The position numbers and the translations under genes are program-made. A model generated the notes under the pieces. The model worked only from the letters and a program-made list of their open reading frames with translations. It was not told the origin of the DNA and did no database searches. A stretch of DNA of 64,000 nt from Emmonsiellopsis sp. PD_33 (Eukaryota > Ascomycota > Eurotiomycetes > Onygenales > Ajellomycetaceae): NCBI GenBank assembly GCA_032988165.1, contig JANTQF010000108.1:1-64000 (forward strand). The letters are read 5' to 3'. Within the stretch, counting starts at the first letter, position 1. Every line of letters starts with the position of its first letter. Below are positions 1 to 13,500 of this stretch, piece by piece.

Positions 1-40
1 CATTGCTATACGCTAGAGAGTCAGCCCCGTGGACGCACTA

Positions 41-59
41 CACACACACACACACACAC
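41..59. repeat. (CA)n microsatellite
   Basis: This is an uninterrupted CA dinucleotide run of about nine to ten units, read directly. Confidence 0.95.
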
Positions 60-111
60 CATCCGCCTAGATCTGGTGGGAATTATCTTAGCTAGTAGTT
101 ACACTTCGTAG

Positions 112-140
112 AGCACGGCACGGCACGGCACGGCACGGCA
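112..140. repeat. (GCACG)n short tandem repeat
   Basis: About five copies of a GCACG/GGCAC pentamer, followed closely by AACTA and CATGT short repeats around 150-205. Read directly. Confidence 0.9.
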
Positions 141-428
141 GGGCGTGCAATACTAACTAAACTAAACTAAATTAGTAGTTATGCATATGTCATGTCATGT
201 CATGGAATATGATTATGACTATGGGGATGGGATGGTACTTAACTTATCTTGGGTCGCGGAGTTTGAAATGCTATGTATGTATGGTAACTATGGTGTGGTG
301 GTAGAGTAGTTACTAGTTAGAGTGAAACAGCCACGACACGGAACGGAACGGAACGGCGCGGCGCGGTGCGCGGTGGGATGGGATGGGGCATGGGATAATA
401 TCATGTAGCAGACCGGTGCGGGTGGGGA

Positions 429-458
429 ATGGATGGATGGATGGATGGATGGATGGAT
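429..458. repeat. (ATGG)n microsatellite
   Basis: A tetranucleotide ATGG run of about seven units, ending in a diverged ATTG unit. Confidence 0.95.
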
Positions 459-3400
459 TGATGGATTGGATAGTAGGTGGGTAGGTGGTTGGTGGTGCGA
501 GGTAAGGGCCTGTCTGTCCGTCTGTCCGTCGGTCTGTTTGTTGTTTTAAGGGGGAGGGAGGGAGGGATATGGGGCGTATGCTTGATGTATGTATGTATAT
601 GTGTATATGTGTGTGTAAGTGTGTGTAGGGTGGGAGGACTGGGTATGGGTTTGGGTTGTGAGGGGAGGGGGATGATGGGGTAGTTATAGGGCTGGATGTT
701 GAGGGGAGGTTTGAAAGGGAGGTAGTGGGAAATTTTTTTATGTGTAGATTTAGTTTGTTGCTGGTTAGTAGTTATTTTTTTGGGGTTGAGTTTGATCCTG
801 GGAGTTAGGTGCCAGTGAATGAATTGTTAAATTGGTTAAATATGTAGCTAGAATTGAGTATAGCCCCGGAGGCATTGCGCATGTTATGATATAAAAAATG
901 GAGAAGGGGCAGGAAGACTCAAAGTTCTGTAGGAGCTGAATACCAACCCTGCTATATCAACTCAATCAATGATATGCAATAACCCTCCTGAAATATGACC
1001 AGTCTAGACCCCAGCACAAAAAAACAAGCTCACCCCCACCCTTTATTAATCGCAGTTAAAGTTTAAGTTAGAAGCCATCTCCATCTCTCCTGCCGGGCCC
1101 CAACTAAACGCAAGCCACATCTATGGTCCGGATGACATGCTGGGACTGCAAACATACATGCCCATCTCCTACATTGTCATCTGCATATATAGATGTGTAT
1201 CCCCATCGCCACTCTGTAGTTATATACATTCCGTAAAGGGTATATGGGCACCACTCCAATCAGCCAGCACCACATACACAATCTACGCCCTTCCCGTGCT
1301 GCTCCCGCCCGGCTGGGCTATCTGGTCGAGTCGAGTGCTCCTTATCCCTTGCATCAGGGCGTACGAGGGGGCTGTCTTTCTTGTCTTTATCTCGGCGAGG
1401 GTGGTACAGATCGCACGGGCGCACGTACATATACATAGAGAATTGGGATGCGGGTGGGGATAAAACGGCATAAGATATGAAATCGCACAGCATATGTCGG
1501 TAGCAGATACGGAGTAGATAGCTTTCAATTGTGCTGGATGGGGGGATCCATGAGACCAGCCAGGATCAACCCTCGGTCTTTACGGCCTAGTGGAAATTAT
1601 TCATGTCTGACGGGATGCAGAGGAGGTAATGAGATGACAACCAAGCTGGCGGTTAGCTGGACTGGTCCGTTCCCTTCTCCCTTCTGTCCTCATCCTTGCT
1701 TCGTGCATTTTGCCCTGCAGAAAAGGGTTGCTGTCTGGATTTAGGAGCTGTTGGGATATAGGTAGGACAAGGTCTGTTGGGGTTGTTTTTGCAGGACGAA
1801 AAGGATATGCCGTAAAAGCGCATACAGCTGAGTCCGTGCAGATGGAACAGGCTGGTCCATATAGTTTCACAGCTTGTCTGCTGAATTTTGAGAGCGAGAA
1901 GCTGGGGCAAGCGTTGTGTAAGGATGGATGTATGGGGATGCAGGTCAGGTGGTGGGGCCTGTGAGAGGTGAGAGGCGAGATCGGGGAAGATGGATAAGGG
2001 CTTCGATTAAATCGTTGCTTTATCAGCGAGAATCCTCATACTGTCCAGTATCAGGCTGGAAGGTGAGAATACATGGATGCTTGATAAGCTCGTCAAGCGC
2101 ACTGAGATGAATAACTGAGTGTAGGATTAGTCACGATACTGCTTCAGCGCCAGAATGCGCCCTGCTTGGTCTGGATGCCTGCGACGAAGCAGACAGACAA
2201 TTGGCGATATGTGCTGATATTTATTGCGAGCCTTGTCTGCCTCCTGGCAGCTTGGGGTTCGATGACGAGGGATGGGGCTTATAAATCGAGGCCGCTCGCT
2301 TAATAATAAGTCAGCCTCCCTCTTGTCTCTCCTGGTTTGTAATCATCAACCTCCCCCCCACAACAGCTGGAATTAACGGAGATTGACGTGAAACTTTTTG
2401 CGCGGTGCAAAGTCTCTCCACTCGAGTTACCTAGTCCCGCCTGTATCCAATCTCTGCCCTATCTCCGGTATCTGGTTCCCGCTGCCCGCTTTCATTCGGC
2501 CACAACCTTGCCATCAGGACATGCCAAGCTGCCTTGGTACCGGGCGCAGGATGCTGCAAGTGCTGTGAATATTGATATCTTGCCTCAGGCATGTTGGACT
2601 GTCGACCAGGCGCCTGTCTTCTGCCAGCTTTTGAGTCTTCTGGTCGGGATGTGCTCAAGATGAGTCACTTCGACTAAGAACCAGCTTGCCAATCGGCGCG
2701 CAGCCATCTCTGACATTCGCGGGTTCGCCCTCTCTTCCGAACCGTAGAGTCCCCGCTAACTTTCAAAACTTTTAAGGCCGGCCAACTAGCTGCTCGTAAT
2801 GGTGACGAGTCCCAGCGGCTCCACCCCGTTTGAGTTTAACTTTTCCACCATGGCCCTGGCCCCTGGTCGTGCGTCTGGTCCTCGTCTATCAGAACACTTG
2901 TGGTTGGCCCTTGCGCAGATTCTTCGCATGGAATGAAATCGAAAGCCAATGCGAATATCATTTCTAACTGCGATGATGCCATCTTAGTAATGCGGACTTA
3001 ATAATAATAAGTGTGGACAATGTGGGTTTCAGGATTTTCGCTGGGGGGCTAGGATTTTGCGGTAAATGTGAGTTCTCATTTTTTGCCCCTGACAAATACG
3101 ATGAGCGTACTACGGAGATATGATAAAAGACAACCCGCGTCTTCCATCGACATTTTATGGAGGTCCAATCTGACACTCGGTAAACCTTTCTTTTCTTTTG
3201 CCTGGGATACATAACTTCCAGCATAAACCCCAAGCACAATTGACAGCTTTCGCCGCTCGAGTCAGTTGCTCGGTACTCGATCCCCTTTCCGCCAATAAAT
3301 CTGGGTTTCCTCCTGTTACGCAGGGTCATTAAGAGTGATCCGACCGGCCTTATTGGTGCCAAAAACGCCTTGGAGCTTGGGCGGTGTGACCTTGCCTGCC

Positions 3401-3560
3401 CGGACCATATCGCGATCCTTGCTCTGCACTCCTGCCGGTGATAACATTCTTTCTCCGGTTGGATCACAGGGGATCGACAGTTACGCCCTTCGAGGAGGGG
3501 AGTGGGTGGAGCCTTGCTTCGGTACTTGTTAATATCTCCGTCTTCTTTCTCTCTTTCACG

Positions 3561-6500
3561 ATGGCACCACCAAATACAAGTACCGACAGCCGCGACGACG
3601 TCGTACAATGTATTGATTGGGTAGATCGGTCGCGGGAATTGAGGGACCAAGGACCAGAGCCCGGTGCGGAGTCGGTGAGATCAAAAGCCAGCTCTGACGG
3701 CCGTTGGGGCGAACAGGAAGAAGGGGAACCCGTCTCTCGCAGTGGTGCCATGGATGAGTTTGCTGAAATGACTCGTGAGTTGACGAAATTGAGTCTTCAT
3801 CAAAGCAAAGCCTCAGCCGGAAGAAGAAGAAGCACCGTCCGCCAATCTGCCGACAGCGAGAACAACATACACACAATGGACGATAAAGATATTGAGCGTG
3901 GCTCAATCGATTCCTCGACTGCCGACGAGTTCGAGCTAGATCAGTTTCTGCGAGATGGCCAGCTCGAAAGGAGAACGACGTTGGGCGAACCAGCTAAAAA
4001 GATCGGTGTGGTCTTCAGGAACTTGACGGTCAAGGGCGTCGATGCCTCTTCGTCCTTTGTGAAGACCCTTCCAGACGCGATTAAGGGCACCTTTGGACCT
4101 GACCTCTACCATCTTCTGGGTCGATTTATTCCGGCCCTGCGATTTGGCAAGCCCCCGCCAACTCGCAGCCTCATCCATGATTTCAACGGCTCTCTTCGCG
4201 GAGGGGAGATGATGCTTGTTCTCGGGCGACCTGGAGCGGGAACGACCACATTTTTGAAGACAATTGCCAATAATCGCTCTTCCTTCGTGGACGTCTTGGG
4301 GGAGGTCAAGTACGGCGGCATCGGTGCGGAGTACCAGGACAAACACTTTCGTGGCGAGGTCAACTACAACCCGGAAGATGATCAGCATTTCCCGTCCCTG
4401 ACCGTCGAGCAGACGCTCAGGTTCTCCCTGATGAACAAGACAAAAAAGAAGGACAACGAAACGATTCCGATTGTTGTCAATGCCCTGATGAAGATGTTCG
4501 GAATTAGCCACACAAGAAATACCGCTGTTGGAAATGAGTTTATGCGTGGTGTTTCGGGCGGCGAGCGGAAGCGTGTTGGCATTGCAGAGACCCTGGCCAC
4601 CAAATCAACTGTTGTTTGCTTCGATAACAGCAGCAGGGGATTGGATGCGAGTACAGCTGTCGATTTTGCCAAGTCCCTAAGAGTCATGACGGATGTTAGC
4701 CATCGAACAACTTTCGTCACTCTTTATCAGGCAGGGGAGAGCATTTACGAACTCATGGACAAGGTTATGGTTATCGAGGAGGGCCGCATGCTCTACCAGG
4801 GCCCTGCTAACCAGGCAAAGGCTTATTTTGAAGAACTGGGCTTTCACTGCCCGGAGAGGTCGTGAGTATTTATATCTTTTACAAACCTAACTTTGTTCTA
4901 CGTTTCATATTTCTAACGTGATGCAAGCACAACCGCCGACTTTCTTACTTCGCTGTGCGACCCCCTCGTGCGACAATTTCAACCAGGACGAGAGGCATCG
5001 ACCCCCAAGACTGCTGAGGAACTAGAGTCTATTTTCAGAACTAGTGATACCTACAGGCAGATCTTGAAAGATGTCGAGGAGTTTGAGACAGAGGTTGAAG
5101 ATTCCGGACGTGCTGACTACCGACAATTCGAGAAACATATTACCCAGTGTAAGTACAACCTTAACTTTCAATGTATGGGACCTATACTGACGCATTTTAT
5201 AGCCAAGAGCAAAACAGTCTCAAAGCGCTCGAATTACACCGTGTCGTTTCCCCGACAGGTACTGAACTGTGCGAAGAGAGAGCTCTGGCTATTCTGGGGT
5301 GACAAGGCGTCACTGTATACTAAATTCTTCATCGTCCTGGCCGTCTCTCTCATCGTTGGCTCCCTTTTCTATGGCCAATCACTGGACACCGGCGGGGCTT
5401 TCCCTCGTGGTGGCGCCCTGTTTTTCTGTATCATTTTCCTTGGCTGGCTGCAACTGACCGAGTTGATGCCCGCCGTCTCTGGACGGACAATTATTGCACG
5501 ACACAAGGACTATGCCTTCTACCGGCCCTCTGCGGTGGTGATTGCACGGGTCCTTGTCGATCTCCCGATTATCTTCGCTATGCTTGTTCTCCTTGCAGTT
5601 ATAGAGTATTTCTTGACTGGTCTCGATGTGGACGTTTCCAAGTTCTTCATCTTTTCGCTATTTATCTACCTGACCACCATTGCTATTACGGCGATGTATC
5701 GCATGTTTGCGGCGTTTTCGCCGACGATTGATGATGCGGTGAGATTTGGCGGAATTGGTATGCTTCCCCGCTGCACATGTGCTCGAGTGTGTCTAGTCAA
5801 AAGCTAACATTGTTAACAGGTCTGAACCTACTTATCTTTTATGTCGGATATGTAAGCGCTATTTACCTGCCTTGAAATTAGTGCTAGACATGCTAATCCC
5901 AAGTTTCTTAGGCTATCCCAAAACAAGCCCTGATGAACGATTCCCCTTGGTTTGGCTGGCTGCTCTATGTCAACCCAATCTCGTTCGCATACGAAGCTGT
6001 TCTGGCAAATGAATTTTCCGACCGTATCATGGAATGTTCCCCTGAGCATCTCGTACCGCGGGGGCCTGATATCGACCCAAAGTATCAAGGATGCTCTCTG
6101 CCAGGCTCCGAGCTGGGCAGCAACAGTGTCTCAGGGGCAAAGTACATTGAGACATCATTTGATTTGTGAGTTTGTCCCTATGATGCAAAAGTGATGGAGC
6201 GCAATCTGACATATCCTGCTAGCTCGCGCGTCAACATGTGGCGTAACTTCGGTATCATCATCGCGTTTATTATCGCTTACGTTGCGATAACCGCTATTGC
6301 GACGGAGCTTTTCCCCTTCGTGAGCGGTGGTGGCGGTGCCTTGGTATTCAAAAGGTCCAGCCGGTCAAAGTCTGCCGCAAAGGCCGAACAGAAACCCAGG
6401 CCTCAGGATGAGGAGGCCGGTAAAACCGAGCAGATTGGAGGAGCCAGCGTTCCTACCACAAGAAGGTCTTCAGCCACTGCTGCGAATCACAATCCACTCT

Positions 6501-8657
6501 CTGGTCTCGCAACGACCGATCGGATTTTCACCTGGAATGATGTCGAATATACGGTTCCGTATGGCAACAGTGAGCGGAAACTACTCAACAGAGTAAGTGG
6601 TTACGTCAAGCCCGGAAGCATGATTGCTCTGATGGGCGCTTCTGGCTCGGGCAAGACAACCCTCCTCAATACTCTCGCTCAACGGCAAAGAATTGGTGTT
6701 GTTGGCGGCGATATGCTTGTTGATGGCCGATCTCTCCCCCCTGATTTCCAACGAGGAACTGGTTTCGTTGAGCAAATGGATATCCACGATATGACTGCTA
6801 CTATCCGTGAGGCATTGGAGTTCTCTGCCATTCTCCGCCAGGATCGCAACATCCCGCGAAAGGAGAAGATCGACTACGTCGACCAGGTGATCAGCATGTT
6901 GGAGCTCGAAGATATCCAGGACGCTATCATTAGCTCGCTGAGCGTCGAACAGCGGAAGCGCCTGACAATCGGTGTTGAGCTGGCTGCGCGACCAAGCCTC
7001 CTGCTCTTCCTTGATGAACCCACGAGTGGTCTTGACAGCCAGGCAGCTCTACAACTAGTTTACTTTCTCCGCAAGCTAGCTGAGGCTGGACAAGCAATCA
7101 TCTGCACCATTCACCAGCCCTCATCCATGCTCATTCAGCAGTTTGACACTATCCTCGCCCTGAACCCGGGGGGAAATACCTTCTACTTCGGACCTGTTGG
7201 CGCCAAAGGCTCCGCAGTCGTCGACTACTTCGCCGCTCGCGGTGCTGTCTGTCCTCCCAACAGGAACGTGGCAGAGTTTCTTCTTGAGACTGCCGCGAAG
7301 GGTCGCAAAAGTAACGGCAAAGGAGTCGACTGGGATGAGGAGTGGCGCAACTCTAAGGAGCTGCAGAATCTGAAGAGGGAGATCGACCAGATTTGCGAGG
7401 AGCGGAGGAAGGTGCCCGCTCTGGAAAATGCGGCCAGCTCGCAGTATGAATATGCGGCACCAGTTTCTGTGCAGACGTGGATGCTTACAAAACGCGTGTT
7501 TGTGAACTATTGGCGGGATTCTTCGTACCTGTATGGGAAGCTCTTCATTAGCGTTATCATGGGTATCTTTAATGGCTTTGTATGTCCCCTTCAAAACACC
7601 CTCCCTCGAGTCATCCCTTTACTAATCTCATTCGCAGACATTCTGGCAACTCAGCAACACCATCTCCAGCATGCAAAACCGGATGTTCACAATATTCCTC
7701 ATCATCCTCCTCCCCCCTATTTTCATGAACGGCATCTTGCCAAAATTCTTCATGAACCGCACGCTCTGGGAAGCCCGCGAGCAGCCCAGCCGCATATACG
7801 GCTGGTTTGCCTTCTGTACTGCAAATGTCGTCGCTGAAATCCCCGCCGCAGTCGTCACCTCTATCATCTACTGGGTTCTCTGGTACTACCCCACGGGCCT
7901 CCCCACCGACTCCAGCACAGCCGGCTACGTGTTCCTGATGACAATGCTCTTCTTTTTCTTCCAAGCCAGCTGGGGCCAATGGATCTGCGCCTTCGCCCCC
8001 TCCTTCACCGTCATCGGCAACGTCCTGCCATTCTTCTTCGTAATTATCAACCTGTTCAACGGCATCATGCGCCCCTACGCCTCCCTCCCTCCCTTCTGGC
8101 GCTACTGGATCTACTACGCCAACCCAGTAACCTGGTGGATGCGCGGCGTGCTCTCCGCAACCATGTCCAAGCTCCCCATCGTCTGCAGCCCAGCCGAACT
8201 GACCCACTTCAACCCGCCCCCTTTGCAAACCTGCGCACAATATGCCAACGACTTCATCTCCACGGTCGCGCGCTCCGGATATCTGACGAACCCCGAAGCC
8301 ACGGAGGATTGCATGTACTGCGCCTTTTCCAGCGGCGAGGAGTACCTCCGCACGCTGAACGTGCAGGGCGATGATAAGTGGAAGGGATTTGGCATTTTCT
8401 TGGCCTTTGTGTTTATCAATTGGGCCTTGGTGTATTTTATGATTTACACGGTGAGGATTCGGGGATGGTCGTTTGGATTTGGCCTTGTTGTGGGCTGGAT
8501 CGAGATGGCGATTGCGGGGGTTGAGAGTTTTTTCGGAAGATTGAGTGGGGGTGGGAAAGGCGCTGTGAGTGAGAGTGTTAGTGAGAATGGGGATGGGGAT
8601 GGGAATGGGAATGGGAAGAAGGCTAAGGAGGTTGCAGTGGAGCGAGCGAGCGAGTGA
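3561..8657 (+). CDS. PDR-type ABC multidrug transporter (full-size, ABC-TM-ABC-TM)
   Basis: ATP-driven plasma-membrane efflux pump of the fungal pleiotropic drug resistance (ABCG) family, probably exporting hydrophobic toxicants or azoles. Exons: 3561-4861, 4928-5148, 5203-5757, 5820-5851, 5912-6165, 6223-7579 and 7638-8657. They join in frame to 1579 aa, a normal PDR length. Seen: NBD1 with a degenerate Walker A (GRPGAGTTTFLK, about residue 223), signature VSGGERKR (about 330) and Walker B followed by DNSSRGLDAS; then a membrane domain. NBD2 has a canonical Walker A GASGSGKTTLL (about 927), LSVEQRKR signature (about 1027) and LLLFLDEPTSGLD; then a second membrane domain. The C-terminus ends in a Gly/Asp/Asn-rich repeat. 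This NBD asymmetry is normal for PDR pumps. The ATG at 3561 follows a CT-rich leader and gives the usual Ser/Glu-rich cytosolic N-terminus; an in-frame ATG at 3438 is less likely. The substrate cannot be told from sequence. Confidence 0.95.
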
Positions 8658-10396
8658 GTGAGGCGCTGAAACGGCCAATATATATTTCTTTGTTCGGGTG
8701 GCATATTTCCCTTGTCCTTTGCACTAATTCCTCATTTTTCATCTTGGGTTTTTCATCTCAGTTTCTTTGGATTTGTTCGGCCCTTGGATCGGGCCTACTG
8801 GTGGTAATTATGATAATTTCCTATTTCTCTGCATCCGGTTGTTCAGGGTTGGATATATTTTTTTTGTTGGCATGCATTGAGCTGAGTTTCCTTGGTGTAT
8901 TTGTTTTCCATTTGTTCTTTCTTTTCGTTTTTTACCTGGCAAACATCAGCTTGCCATTGCATCTCTGAATATCTAATACCGTGTGTGTACGCACAGTCGG
9001 CCCGCCTTGAAGATTCAAAGACACTTTCGGGCGCCATTGATTGGCCCGGGGGAAGTTTCAACAACGAGGAAGAAGGAAGAGAGAAAGAAGAGAATAATCA
9101 AGAGATAGATTGTGTAGATAGAAAGGTTATACAAAAGAGCAGATATAAAAAAATCTTAGACACTGTTCTTAGTCCATATTCTCTTGTTAAACACAATCTT
9201 TCTCACCTTGCCTCATTCATACTCAACCACCACACCAAATATAGTTTCCAAATGGCCCTGGGCATGACTACTAACATTTAGCACAGCCTACCGTCTACCT
9301 TCTGCGAAACGAAGTTAGATTATTGCCCATACAAAACGTTCCTATCATCCATATCCTTGTTGGCTGACGAGGTCGAACTTCCTACCCTTCACCTTCACCC
9401 AATACTGTTATGACGGCAAATTGTATTGGTCCGGATGTAGCCGTCGGATCCCATGGCCCATGGAACGGGATCCGGATTTCAGAGCTTGGGATGCATGCGT
9501 AGGGTTCTCGTGGTGGGAGGTTGGATTTGATGCTGGCCGCTTTCGTTCCATTGGCCGCCAAGATTGGATCTTGGCGTGTGCCACGACTGCAGATCACTTG
9601 GCCAGATAGCCGGCATGTTCGGTTGCGATGCAGTAACGAGTTAGTTTAGTTGAGCTTGTCCAACAGCTTCGAAATTCCGAATCACGGATTCGGAAAACTT
9701 CCTTGCCCCGCACTGGCAATGCCATCATCGCCAGTCTCATTTCCCCCCATCCAGGCAAGTCCATCGCGGTGGAAATCCCACTTGGATCGTGGGCCACGAA
9801 AGGGAAACCCGTTGATAACTACTAGATAGCGGTTAGACAGTAACGACGGAGCATGTTGTCGAGACCCGGTCGGCCGCTCAGCGCTAACCAGCTGCGGGGA
9901 ACCGACCACTCTTAGCCTTCAAGGTGACATCGGGTAGTTAGAGCTTAGCTGTCGGCCCTTGTAACCCGCAGCGGAGGCATCTTATCAGAAGCCTTCCCCA
10001 AGGAAACCGAGCGGGGAGAGCCTGGCACGAAACTATCTTTGCAACCTTCCTCAATTGTATATAGGGCCTGAGGTGATTGACCTCGGGCTATGCTCCAAAT
10101 CACGATAGCATGCATGTCAGGCCGAAGACACCAAGACAGCTACCAATGACGAAACGATCTCTGAGCGCAGCATCTAAGCTATCCCTGAATGCAGGCTTCG
10201 ACCCCGCTTGAATTCGAATCCCCGTCCGGAACCATGCTGTTTCGAATGTTCCCCGCCGGGGTTGGACGGTGCTGCCTGAGCTATATAAATGGGATCCCCC
10301 ACCCATACGCATTGGTCTTGTTGCATAGGAAGTCCTTACCTCGCTCATATACCGGCCGAGTGGGCGTTGTAAGACCTTGTGCGAGCTGCCATAATC
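8658..10396. other. intergenic: transporter 3' flank and carboxypeptidase promoter
   Basis: The first 300 bases are T-rich and look like 3' UTR. An A/G-rich stretch at 9065-9150 follows. From 9400 to 10390 there are only short unsupported ORFs. The last part, with a TATA-like CTATATAAAT at 10279-10288, is the likely promoter of the carboxypeptidase gene. Confidence 0.6.
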
Positions 10397-12517
10397 ATGT
10401 CACGTTTCACCAGATCGGCATTGTCTCTGCTAATAGCCGGGCAAATCGCCTCAGCTCAGTTCCCTCCCAAGCCAGAAGGTGTTACTGTCTTGGAATCCAA
10501 GTTTGGAGACGGCGCAAAAATTACCTATAAGGAGGTAAGTTGGAACATTTCTGGTCAATGCCCGCTCGCAGCTCACATTGATTGCAGCCAGGAATCTGCG
10601 AGACGACCCCAGGTGTCAAGTCGTATGCTGGATATGTCCATTTGCCCCCTGGCACGCTTGAGGACCTCGGGGAGGATCAGGACTACCCGATCAATACCTT
10701 CTTCTGGTTCTTTGAAGCAAGAAAGGACCCTGAAAATGCGCCTCTATCCATCTGGATGAATGGTGGGCCAGGAAGCTCATCGATGCTAGGGTTGTTGGTT
10801 GAAAATGGTCCCTGCATCATCAACGCAGACTCGAATTCTACTATCCTTAATCAATATTCATGGAACAATGAAGGTACAGACGAAAGCCTTTGTCGCTCGA
10901 CTGCTCGAACCTGCTAACGTGAGAATAGTTAATATGCTCTATTTGGATCAACCAACGCAGGTCGGCTTATCGTATGATACCCTTGCCAACTACACGTCCA
11001 ACTTGATCACCGGAGAGACAACAAAATTGAAGCCCGATGACCCAATCCCAGAGCAGAATGCCACATTCCTCGTGGGTACATACCCTAGTGGAGATGGCAA
11101 CAACACTGCGCTGGGCACTCGCAATGCTGCGATTGCTCTGTGGCATTTTGCCCAAGTGTGGTTCCAGGAATTTCCAGGCTACCACCCCAAAGATTCTAGA
11201 ATCAGCATTGCCACCGAATCATACGGAGGCCGATATGGGCCCGGGTTCACCTCCTTCTTTGAAGAACAGAATCAGAAGATTGAGAATGGTACCTGGAAAG
11301 ATCAGGATGGTGACATGTACGTCTTGAATCTTGATACCCTGATGATTATCAATGGCTGCATCGACCGCCAGGTACAATGGCCATCTTATCCAGAGATGGC
11401 GTATAAAAACACCTATGGCATAGAAGCGGTCAATAAAACGATATACGACCAGATGGTAGACGCGGTCGTTCGACCAGGCGGCTGTCGGGACCAGATTAAC
11501 GACTGCCGAAAGATTGCTGCTATCTCAGACCCGGACAACTTAGGCATAAATGCCACAGTCAACGAGGTCTGTAGCGACGCCGAGACTTTCTGCTCCAATG
11601 AAGTCCGCGACCCATATCTGCTTTATTCCGGCCGCAATTATTACGACGTTTCGCAAGTTGACCCCGACCCCTTCCCAACCCCGTTCTACAAGGGCTGGCT
11701 CAATCAACCCCACGTGCAAGCCGCGCTCGGTGTGCCGCTTAATTGGACACAGTCCTCCAGCGCCGTGTCCCGCAGCTTCCGTAGCATCGGCGACTACCCT
11801 CGCCCTGGCTGGGTTGAGGACCTTGCATTCCTCCTCGAAAACAATGTCAAAGTCTCTCTTGTCTATGGGGACCGGGACTTTGCGTGCAACTGGTACGGCG
11901 GCGAAGCCGTGAGTCTCGCAATCGACTATGATGACTCTGATAACTTCAAAGCGGCGGGGTACGAGGATATCCGGGTTAACGACACCTTTGTCGTAGGCCA
12001 GGTACGGCAATATGGAAACCTCTCTTTCTCCCGCGTGTACCAAGCAGGCCACGAGATTCCGTCATACCAGCCTGAGGGGTCGCTATTGATATTCCACCGC
12101 GCATTGTTTAACAAGGATCTCGCGACTGGCAAGATTGACACGGCCTCTCCGTTGCCTGATGGAGATGGGAAGTTTTATAGCTCGTCGGGTCCATCAGATA
12201 CGTTATCGGTTCGACAGGAGCCGCCTCCTGAGTATACGAAATTCTGTTACGTGCTGGATCCGGAGCTATGCACAGAGGAGCAACTTGAGAGCATCGAGAA
12301 GGGGACGGCCGTGATTAAAGACTGGATTCTTGTTGATAAGAATTCGACTGAGCTATTCCCAGATGTGGTGGGGGATGGTGGAGATGGTCCAAGCCACACG
12401 TCGCCAGCATCACCCAGCGGGACAGGTGCCGCGGCGGGAGTTTTTCCACATGGCGCTGGATATGAAATAGGGTTGATGGGAATTCTTGTAGCGATGGTGT
12501 CTGCCATGGTGTTTTAG
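10397..12517 (+). CDS. secreted serine carboxypeptidase, S10 family (carboxypeptidase S1-like)
   Basis: Secreted exopeptidase that removes C-terminal residues from peptides, acting at acid pH in the medium or cell wall. Exons: 10397-10534, 10588-10873 and 10929-12517, giving 670 aa. Seen: a signal peptide at residues 1-20 ending ASA; the oxyanion segment NGGPGSSS near 104; catalytic Ser239 in ATESYGG; catalytic Asp458 in YGDRDFACNW; and catalytic His516 in QAGHEIPSYQPEGS. The triad is complete. Several N-x-S/T sites fit a glycoprotein. The C-terminus has a Ser/Pro/Gly-rich stretch and then a hydrophobic tail ending VSAMVF, which suggests a GPI anchor as in dermatophyte ScpA-type enzymes (inference). 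The ATG at 10397 was chosen because it places the signal peptide at the very N-terminus. Both introns have good donors (GTAAGT, GTACAG) and keep frame. Confidence 0.95.
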
Positions 12518-13500
12518 ATGGCAATTGATGAGTATTGTATATACGTCTTGGTATATAGTGGAGTACTGTCATCACCGTTGCCTTTGTTCAACTCGATGAA
12601 AGAAATGCATGTATTCAGCGAAGAGAGAAGACTTGACTTGTCGATTGCGTTTAAGGTCCTTGAAGCCGGGGTGCCCGACCTGCCTAAGCAGTTCTTTATG
12701 CTTCATAGATTGTTTCAATAACTGAACAATATGCTATGCCTGTCTCATTTGGAGCCCAAAGGTATATCCATGTGTGGTTTCGTTGTTGGACGATTTCCGC
12801 TCTTAAATCTGGGATCCTGGCATAAGGCGGGGAAATAATGCTCACACCGGTGCCCAAGACCATTGTCATTATTCATGATTTGTTGGTTACCTGTCAGGCT
12901 CTTTCCACCTGTATCAGAGTATCCTGTGAATCCCAATTTTCGCCATCACTAGTCCTTTCTCCCATCCTGGGTATATATATCGTGAATAACGCGGCAATCC
13001 CAACGCAAGTGACCTGGTTTCAAGGCTGCCCCGTTCACGTAATTGATCATCCCCGGCCTATTCGTAAATTTAACCATCGGACACATACACGTGGCTTCCT
13101 CCCGCCATTTCCAAATAAATGGGTGTATGCAGGCGGCAAACATGCAGGTGGTTAAAACCAGGTAGGTGAACTTTTCTCTGTTTCCCATTTCTCTTCCAGT
13201 ATTAGGTTGAGGAGTGACATAGGCACCCTGAACTCGGCTGCTTGCTCACTTGCACCTGGTATCTGTGAACATAGAACCTTGCATGGCTCACACAGGTAAA
13301 GGGTGGCTCAAGTGAACTAGGTTATAGTTTGTTAATAGCAGTGAGGAGTCACTGATATAGTAAGAAACTGGAAGATTGGCAGCTTATTTCTGGACATGGG
13401 CGTTAAAAATGAACAAGTAGACACTTAGCAGTAAAATTTCCCTTCGTTTCTCCCCTTCCACCCATCGACCCATCCAGCATTTTTACGCTGACAGATCGAA
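12518..13500. other. intergenic, nothing recognisable
   Basis: Mixed-composition DNA between two plus-strand genes. A 105-aa ORF at 12838-13155 has no motif and overlaps antisense ORFs, so it is not called. CT-rich sequence at 13438-13490 probably belongs to the leader of the next ORF. Confidence 0.6.

Larger units (their letters stand above)
1..3560. other. gene-free left flank, microsatellite-rich
   Basis: I see no supportable gene here. The first 700 bases are dominated by short tandem repeats and a strongly G-rich plus strand. From about 700 to 3560 the sequence is mixed, with only short overlapping ORFs that lack introns, motifs or a good start context. The longest is a minus-strand ORF at 2964-3650, which runs antisense across the transporter start and is treated as chance. 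The last few hundred bases should contain the promoter and 5' leader of the ABC transporter that starts at 3561. A TATA-like TTATAAAT followed by a CT-rich stretch lies near 2278-2335. Confidence 0.6.

Noticed and set aside
2964..3650. 228-aa minus-strand ORF
   Set aside because: It runs antisense over the start of the PDR transporter and has no motif, signal peptide or intron signals; treated as a chance ORF.
10160..10225. Possible tRNA B-box (GAATTCGAATCCCCG)
   Set aside because: No matching A-box or cloverleaf could be placed around it; it lies in the carboxypeptidase upstream region.
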